DNA of 64,000 bases from Isoetes taiwanensis (Eukaryota > Streptophyta > Lycopodiopsida > Isoetales > Isoetaceae). A program made the position numbers and the translations under genes. Location: contig JAJEKV010000008.1 of NCBI GenBank assembly GCA_021234155.1, positions 22,547,158-22,611,157 on the forward strand, read 5' to 3'. How positions within the stretch are numbered: position 1 is the first letter of the stretch; the number at the start of each line of letters is the position of its first letter. Under the pieces are notes generated by a model, which ran no database searches, was not told the origin of the DNA, and was given only the letters and a program-made list of their open reading frames with translations. Positions 56,855 to 64,000 of the stretch are shown piece after piece.

Positions 56855-59800
56855 CTACAAATGACTGAAGTCCACAATGTTTGGCTTGTGTAATGCTCGT
56901 GTAATAGCAAATTGTCTTTGCTTTGTAACCTCATTCGTAGTGACTTCAGTCTTTCCTTTGTTCTCACAACCATCGTTCTCACAAATTGAAGCATTACTAA
57001 CTTTATGCCTCGTACTCTTGAGTTTCGTTCGCACACCATTTGACCCTGTTAAATTCATTAGAAACTTATAAAAACATTAAGGGAATTTACCGCCTTATAA
57101 TAGTAGCATCTTAGTTAGAGTATTATACCCCCTGTTGTAAATTTTGTTCCTCCTTTAATCCTCTCACGAGCTTTGAGAAATTGTCGAACAGTTTTCTTAT
57201 CCTTGAAACCCCTACAACAATATTATCTTGTTAACAATTATCAAATAAATATAGCCATTCACGCATGTTGCTCTAGAAAAATAATTAAGGTCAAAGTTGC
57301 ATAAGCGTGTATCCTTTCTTTGTCTTCTAAAAGCTTGCCACTACCTGTACTTCAACAAGACCATTCCTAATACTCCAATCAACTATGGTAATCAATGACA
57401 GCTAGATCAATAAAGGCGAAGTTAAAACCATTGTACGAGACAATATATTTGCAGGTCCACTCTTAAGTGCTTTCATGCTAGCAAGCCAACCCCTATTTCA
57501 ACTCACAATAGACCGCAAAAGGAAAGGTTCAAAAGCACAACATATCGTGCTCATAGAGATTATAAACCCTAAAAGCAGGAAAATAATAATTACCAATCCT
57601 TTGCTATTTCTTCCATGTGAGTCTTCCTAGTGACTCCCTCCGGTTGATTGTCATGCTGCAGTGAGCAAGTATTGATTATTTATGACACTGGCAAAAATAT
57701 TGAAAACAACATAAATCCAGCTTCTCGACATTTTCATTTAACATGCAAAATTTGGCTCCCCCAATACTAAAACATCGGGGTAGGCTTTCTTAGGAAAGAA
57801 GGCAATTTCTAGATAGGTTACTCCGGCTTTTATGTACACTCTCTAACTCTCTAGGTTAATTATTCTAGAATCTTAAGAATACCATCATTTTGAAGCCATC
57901 AGAAGATGCCCCAGAAGCATCATTGCTTGAGGTAGAAACGGTGTCACATGGCATCGGGCTCGCTATGCTGGAGGTAGAAATGGTGTCACATGGCATCGGA
58001 CTCGCTACGCTAGAGCATAGATCGTTAATTTCAGATCCACATAGAAATTCCTGCAAGCAATGGGAAAGGGTAGAATGATAAAAACCTAAATTTCTACTTT
58101 CATCAATAATATTCGTAATATTTTAAAGAATCCAAAAATTGTGCCATAGGAATTTCAGCAACCATGTAAACTCAAGTATACATGAGAGTAGCAGGCAGCA
58201 ATACCATTATATCAAAATTGCTTGACATGGTCCATATGTTTTTCTTTGGGCCAGGAATGGAAACATCCTCGGTTCTTTGATCAAATGGCAACCCACTGAC
58301 CACAGCTGAATGTAGATTTTCAATTTCAGTTCCAAACAGGTAATCCTATAAAGCGTGAAGTTAATAAAGGCACTGGCAATAATCAATATAAACAACATGG
58401 AGTAGGGCATATTTGCTTGTATGACCTTGAAATCCATTTCAAAAGCAGAGCCTTGAATTCCATAGTCAGCTTCGCTGACAGGAATATAGTCCAAGTCTTC
58501 CCAATCTGTATATCTTGACTTCAAAATTGCCTGCTTCAACTTAGACCTTACTGCATAACCCCTCCAAACACTTTGGATTTTTAGTGCTTTCCCATATTGC
58601 ATCTCTGTCTGCCTTCTCAGCTTTACGCGTCTCCAAAATGACTGTATTTTGCACACAGCCACCAGTATCTTGGCTTCTTCAGAGGCAATGGAAGCATCAA
58701 ACTGAATCCTGATATTTGAGTCATCAATATGCTGTATCAAAATATCAAGGTCTTCCAAATCTGCATCACTAGTTGTGTTGTGCCTATCAAATTCTAAATG
58801 TTCAATAAAGCACTTCAGAGGCAATGGAAGCATCAAACTGAATCCTGATGCCCACTTCCTCACCTATATCAAAATTGTTAAAGCAAGTTTCAAAGTCCCC
58901 ATCATCTTCCTCGACCTCATGATCTTCTCTTCCAAATGGTTGTCCTTTACTTGCAAAAATAAGGTTTTCCCTCTGCGATAAACACACTTCTTGAAGACTG
59001 AAAACTCTGGCCTTTGCTTCAAAATTTGATGATAGAACAAGGCCTTTATTGCTATTGAGTTGTATGTTATCACTCAGCATCTGCCGTAGTGCAGCATTTG
59101 TCCTTCCCATCAACGAAATTTCCAGTAAAGCTGCCCACATGGTCGTTTCATCTGTCAGACCCGCCATAAACTTTCTTATTGGAATTGCATGCTTTTTGGT
59201 ATACTGACTTGTTTTGCATGACCTTGCCGTTAAACCTGCAGGCTGAATAGTGAACTTTCGGAGCTCTGGAAACCTCTGATGGTCTTCACAGCTTATAACA
59301 ATTTTTTGCATCTCGGTAGGATTTTTAAGGTCTGAAATTGATATTTCACCCTTTGAAGCTTTCTCCAGTAAATATATAGTCCCTACCTTCCTCATCACTT
59401 TTAAGAAAATGGTTTTAACTACTCTACTTTTACAATCTTCTAGAATGGGTTCATTATCAAGCTCAATAAGCCATGGGACGGCCTCTAATACTTTGTCAAT
59501 ATAATCTATCTCATCAGACACCGGATTATCATTCAGCTGAAGTGAACGTAGATGGAATAAAGCAGCCAATTGACATAACTGGGATGTTTCTGAGATAGAA
59601 TTAAAAGAAAGATCAAGCACCTGTAGAAACAAAGCATAAACAACAGCGATTTAGTACATCACATGCCACAGACCACTAATTTTATAGAGAATCATATGAA
59701 ACGGAAACCACCTACCTCTAAGCCTGGACAACCCCATAATGGCTCCAATGTATCGATGGAATTGTCTTGAAGGTAGAGCCTACGAAGATTTGGCATCCAT

Positions 59801-61863
59801 GCAGAACTTGACAACCGTCTAATGGCATTTCCATTGAGCCATAATTCTTGAAGAAGAACACTTCCCGCATGAGTAGGAAGTTCTGTTATCCTATTTCTTG
59901 ATGCTACCAATGATATGAGTAGTGGGCAATTTTTTAATGCCTCCCATAGTGTCCTCCCTTTAAGTCTGTTCTGACCAACATCCAAAATCCTAAGATGTTT
60001 TAAGCCCATTAGAGCACTTCCATTTTGGTCACCCAAACTGACAAGATAATTTGATCCCAAGTCTAGTATTCGAAGATTTGGACACAAAGCACCTAGCAAT
60101 GGAACTTTCATAAGCCTGTTTGATCCTAATCTCAATTCCTTGAGCTTTGGCCAGCAATTAACTGGCAAAGGGTTTAAATATTCATGCACATTGGGGCATT
60201 GGTTGTTCATTCGTGTTCCAGAACCAGAACGTCTAGAGTTCCTTACTATGTACAATTTTGTTGCTAAATGAGCTATAGAGTTCCCTTCTAAATGAAGAAC
60301 TTCTAGTCTGTACAGTCTCTCCATGCCTGATAAATCATGAAGAAAATTGTTTTTAATTGATATCTGCTCTAAACTACTTTCACAGCCATGAAATGCTCCT
60401 TCTAAGGTTGTAAGCCTATTCATAGCTGCACTAAAGATTTTTACTCTTGGGCACCACTGCAAAAGAATTCCTTCCCCTAAAGAAGAAAGATCTTCATTAT
60501 TCAGGTTGATGTTTGTTAGCCACCGTAGTTCACTTTTACTGCAGCTATTTCTCCTCTCAATCAGCACACTGGTAAGAACAAGAGGAATGGATGTAACCAT
60601 CTCAACTTCTTTCATAAAACAAGCTTGTGGAATCTGCATGTGTACCCACATTCCAGGGTCTATGTCTTGTTTCAGATCACCTTCAATTCCACTTTCTAGT
60701 TCATCCTCATATGTTTCAATACATCTACCGGCTAACTTTCCATCTTCTGTTGGAGTTATTTCATCGTAGGTATCTTCTATCTGAAAATCTTCACATCCAT
60801 TGTCAACAGGGATGCCTTGGTTGCCCATGTCCGTCAGGCTCTTTAGTGTCTTGAACGTTAAGTTGATATTATCTTGCATGATAACATACTGATACCACCT
60901 TTTCCTGATGAACTCTATCTGTTCCCAGTTCTGCATAACTGAATATAAGGGTAGCTCACAGTTCTCATCATTTATAATAGGCATTACTGAACCATTTGAT
61001 AATCCTTCTCCTTGAAGAACTGTATGCTCGTCATTTTCGTACGTCAGTGCAGGCTCTTCTATATTGCTACAACAATCTAAATCGTCCCTCCCAATGGAGG
61101 AAAGGTTGTTTTTTGTCTGAAGTTTCGCTCTGAAATACTTTAATGTTTTTAAACCTATGCCAAGCCGCCTTCTTTCATTTTCCAAAATCCCCCACTGATT
61201 TGATGCAGCTGTACCAAACCTACTGGCATTTCGCAAGAGGTGAAATACTCTTTCCCTGACTACATTGCAGGCAATCCGTACATCCTTAGCCAAGCCAAAT
61301 CTATAAGCTTTCCTACAGAGAGCAAGGTAGACCTGTCTCTCCCCATGTTTAGCAGCCTCCAGCAAAACTGCTCTTAAGTTTTTAATCTTCTCTTCAAAAG
61401 ATACATAAAACTGCGCAGCTGTTTCTTTCATGCCCATTTTCTTGGCCTCCTGCAGCCATTGCTGAAAAGAGGTAGACAAACCTTCATTTAGAGAAACTTG
61501 CAGGCGACCTCTGATTTCCATTTCTCTTGCAGCTATGGCTGCTTCTATATTCTGCACAAGTTGCACCAGCCCAAGTCTTCCTGCTTCACTTATGTACCTG
61601 TCAATTTCCCATTTTCCTGCTTCCCATCCTTGGATAGCCTTCGTCAACCATGCAGAAACCTCCTCGCTATGTAATATGAGGCTTGCTTCCACTTCCACAA
61701 CTGCTTTTCCCAATTTCAAGGCTTTTGCTCTTTCTAGACATATCTGATAGTCTTCAATATCCCCAACACGAGCAAGATGCTTAAGTTCTAGTAGGATTCT
61801 TTCGCTCTCTTTCATTTCCTCTTCATTTGTGAAATGCTCTATTAGTTCAAGAAGCTGACCCTA
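56855..61863 (-). CDS. LRRIQ1-like leucine-rich repeat and IQ-motif protein, eight exons
   Basis: Probable cilium/flagellum-associated calmodulin-binding scaffold; LRRIQ1 relatives belong to lineages with motile cilia, which fits swimming sperm. Model on the minus strand: exons 61863-59715, 59620-58864, about 58812-58426, 58345-58205, 58050-57883, 57655-57594, 57211-57129 and 57045-56855 (stop TAG), roughly 1300 residues. Junctions are GT/AG with consistent phases, for example GCPGLE|VLDLSFNS and AKDW-GFKD. The N-terminus is helical. Leucine-rich repeats follow (LRILDLGSNYLVSL, LRRLYLQDNSIDTLE, LRSLQLNDNPVSDE). Two IQ motifs are KIQSFWRRVKLRR (about 58612-58655) and KIQSVWRGYAVRSKL (58545-58590). 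The C-terminal MEEIAKDWGFKDKKTV matches the family's conserved end. Exon 5 holds a 14-residue tandem repeat around ASPMPCDT. An in-frame TAG before 61863 with AG acceptor suggests further 5' exons. The exon 2/3 junction is disturbed by a 37-bp copy (58813). Confidence 0.85.
58677..58849. repeat. Direct repeat inside LRRIQ1-like gene, copy offset 136 bp
   Basis: A 37-bp match starts at 58677 and 58813. The lower copy encodes RIQFDASIASE in proper IQ-domain context. The upper copy sits where the intron 2 / exon 3 acceptor should be, and ends in a frame with an early stop. Confidence 0.9.
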
Positions 61864-62600
61864 CTCATTTCTTTCAGAATCAATGGAGATGCACAATGAG
61901 CAGACATATAACTCAAGGTAGCCATGCCAGGCTACTGCAGTGTGCATGATCCACTGTATTCAGGGTCTAGTAGAACGTTTGATCATTTGAGGAGCATTCC
62001 ATGTGCGCGCAATTCCATACCAAAAAAGCCTCCAACACATTGAAAATAGGAAAGCCAAGGCAGCTCAAATTCTAAGCAACAAAGCTCTCCAACCAAACAA
62101 TCAATGCAACAGACGCCCGGTAAGATCCAAAGACATTGTGTAGTATAATCTTTACCAAGTGTTCTTCATATTGGAACCCTGTTCTGCAAAATAGATCATG
62201 TCATTTATAGGTAACGAACCCCTCATTATCAAATTCTATAAAAAAAACCATTAAAAAATAAACAAAAAAAAAAATAGCACTAGTGTCAAACTTACGAAAT
62301 ACAGAAGCTAACCCATTCATCAATTTAGCCATCCCCCATTAAGTCTCACTGCAACTCCCAACCATCATGAACAATATGATTCTCCAGGTTCATGTCGGCA
62401 GGTAAATCAATGATAAAATCAGCTCCGACGTACGAATTCATCTATCAACCTTACATTAAAGATGGAAATCCTACAAGCGACTTCCTATACTCTACATCAC
62501 TGGTTGCATAATATAGATCTGCAAATAGAAGAAATTTAGGAGATGTACAGATATGATGAATGACTTTTGTTTTCGTTCCCTCAAAGATAATGAAGAAATA
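61864..62600. other. Region upstream of the LRRIQ1-like gene
   Basis: Should hold intron or 5' exons and promoter of the minus-strand gene, but I could not identify a further coding exon or a promoter element with confidence. Confidence 0.35.
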
Positions 62601-62689
62601 TCTTGGCAGCTTGCCAATTAGGATGTTTAGGATGCTGCATATGAAGGGGATAAAGAGAGAAACAGTTTTGTCAGGATTGCTTCACAAAC

Positions 62690-63175
62690 GTTCACAGGTC
62701 ACTTTACCGAGTGCTTTGCAGTCCAGAGGCCAGAGAGAAAAGAATACTTATTTCTATCGAGGTTAGAGAGAGTGGACTTTGATCACAAAATATTGGAAGT
62801 GGCCTCGTTGACATGTATGCTAAATGTGGGGTGGAAGAAAACCTTCGGAAATCGTGATGTATATTTATGGGATGCAATCCTTGCTCTAGAATGTTAGAAG
62901 AAGATGCATCAAATGGACATTAACCCTGTATTAGACATTGCATTAGAGGTATGTGGCAATTGGGCATGGTCAGCTAATCATAGCCAAATTATTTAACAAA
63001 ATGCAATTGACTGCAATAGGGAACAATATGTACGCCATTGTGAAGCATTTGAAGAATTTGACTACTCAAAATGCAGGAACTATTCAACATGAGAAAGGCT
63101 TCCTGGCACTAAAAGTTTACACAATGCAAGAGAAAGGCATCGAACTGTTAGGATAGGACTACCTTCAACCTGCAA
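62690..63175 (+). pseudogene. PPR protein fragment
   Basis: Broken plus-strand frames read SQNIGSGLVDMYAKCGVEEN (62783-62842), the L-motif signature of plant PLS-type PPR proteins. Weak continuations follow (LVIAKLFNKMQLTAI-like near 62975-63015). Only about one or two repeats are recognisable, with stops between. It is unrelated in detail to the duplicated PPR relic at 19-22 kb. Probably a relic of one of many PPR genes. Confidence 0.5.
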
Positions 63176-63840
63176 TCAATCTCTTATCAACGAAAACAGG
63201 CTCGGCCTCTTATTCCTCCAAAAAATTACTTCATAATCAGAAAAACTGTTTGGTAACGGCATGTGCCTCAACCAGACTGCCGCTCAAGAAGGACAAACAA
63301 GAAACAACAGGCTTATTTGCTTTCTTCTAATATTCTCTGGCTTGCCCAGTCTCGAATATCTCAGAAGAAAAGCTTGATCCTTTTGCCACATCCAAGACCC
63401 AACCACATCCAAACCCCTAAATTGCAAGTAGTTGAGCATAACAAAGCCTCCAGCACTCAAAATAGAGTGAACCCATCAAATTGCCTGCTACAACCATTCT
63501 CTATATATTATTGACTTGCAAAAAGCATAAATGTCCACTAACCTTTGCAATTTGGATCCACTATTAATGTCCAAGATTGATAAATTCCTCAGCTAAATTC
63601 GCATGAATAAATTCCTCAGCTATGTGATAAATTCTTCAGCTAAATTTGCACGAAATACATGACACATCCTTAATAGTTGCATTCTTATGTTACATATTTT
63701 AAAGCTCCAAGAGATAAATGGTCATTGAAGCCGATGCACGATGCACGCTTCAGTTCAAAAAATGCAAAACACAAGTCAGCAAAGAAGACTGAAGAAAAAT
63801 GCAAGTTTCGTAAATTTTCTTTACAACTGAAGAATATAAC
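63176..63840. repeat. Region without recognised gene, short A/T-rich repeats
   Basis: A frame at 63263-63514 has no family resemblance. Near 63575-63655 the word ATAAATTCCTCAGCTA occurs three times at 25-35 bp spacing. Confidence 0.4.
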
Positions 63841-63844
63841 AAAG

Positions 63845-63925
63845 TTCATGCCTACCCAGGGGATCGAACCCTGGAGAATCCCAGTTAGGCAACCAACTTC
63901 TAGACCACATCATGCCAGAAAGCTC
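63845..63925 (-). mobile_element. tRNA-like Pol III promoter, probable SINE head
   Basis: On the minus strand TGTGGTCTAGAAGTTGG resembles an A box and GGTTCGATCCC is a canonical B box. It sits in a perfect T-arm (CCAGG-loop-CCTGG). The flanks do not pair as an acceptor stem and no convincing anticodon stem forms, so an intact tRNA gene is unlikely. A SINE head or tRNA pseudogene fits better. No tail could be found. Confidence 0.5.
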
Positions 63926-64000
63926 AGAGCTATGTTGAATACGTTGGAGATAACTTGGTTCATACCATAAATAGAACGCATGGCTTTAACCAAGTGGTCG

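Noticed and set aside
63845-63925. Functional tRNA gene on the minus strand
   Set aside because: The B box and T-arm are good, but there is no acceptor-stem pairing and no convincing anticodon stem.

Overview
The window looks like a repeat-dominated stretch of a land-plant nuclear genome. A homosporous fern, or another plant with swimming sperm, fits best. The evidence is intron-bearing genes with plant-type splice sites, PLS-type pentatricopeptide (PPR) fragments, CACTA and MULE transposase remains, several APE/RT non-LTR retrotransposons, and one intact-looking gene for an LRRIQ1-like protein, a family associated with motile cilia. The fern assignment is inference. There is no bacterial-style gene organisation, no CRISPR array and no intact rRNA or tRNA gene.

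Layout: 1-2025, nothing recognised. 2026-3671, a 1.6 kb polypurine tract whose long minus-strand ORFs are low-complexity artefacts. 3766-5900, a decayed CACTA (En/Spm) transposase. 5956-8530, a ~670-bp tandem satellite with a scrambled last unit, followed by a ~76-bp minisatellite. 9134-10003, a 5'-truncated LINE bounded by a 13-bp target-site duplication. 11.6-13.6 kb, fragments of a receptor-like kinase and a coiled-coil gene. 13950-18370, a decayed full-length LINE with a (TATC)n tail. 19.3-21.8 kb, a tandem-duplicated PPR pseudogene. 22.65-23.26 kb, a large hairpin MITE-like element. 23.6-24.9 kb, an F-box/kelch-like fragment next to a cyclophilin pseudogene. 27.8-30.8 kb, non-coding repeats and a palindrome array. 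31.1-32.3 kb, a MULE transposase. 35.7-40.0 kb, unknown exon-like pieces, a DNA-methylase-like exon and two LINE 3' ends. 40.2-43.9 kb, the best-preserved LINE. 44-48 kb, mostly blank. 48.7-55.3 kb, two minus-strand LINEs in tandem. 56.26-56.54 kb, a SINE with a target-site duplication. 56.86-61.86 kb, the LRRIQ1-like gene in eight recognisable exons. 62.7-64 kb, PPR debris and a tRNA-like SINE head.

The most striking signal cuts across all of these. At 23 separate places, in unrelated sequence (satellite, transposons, pseudogenes, a coding exon), a local direct repeat occurs whose two copies are offset by exactly 136 bp. Repeat length varies from about 26 to 136 bp but the offset does not. 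Several of these visibly break otherwise continuous protein homology. A fixed ruler independent of sequence points first to an assembly or gap-filling artefact. If raw reads support it, it would be an undescribed duplication process.

Other signals worth following are a stem-loop plus GACG motif before the microsatellite tails of several LINEs (shared in part by the SINE), and a nested hairpin element whose outer arms differ between copies yet stay self-complementary.
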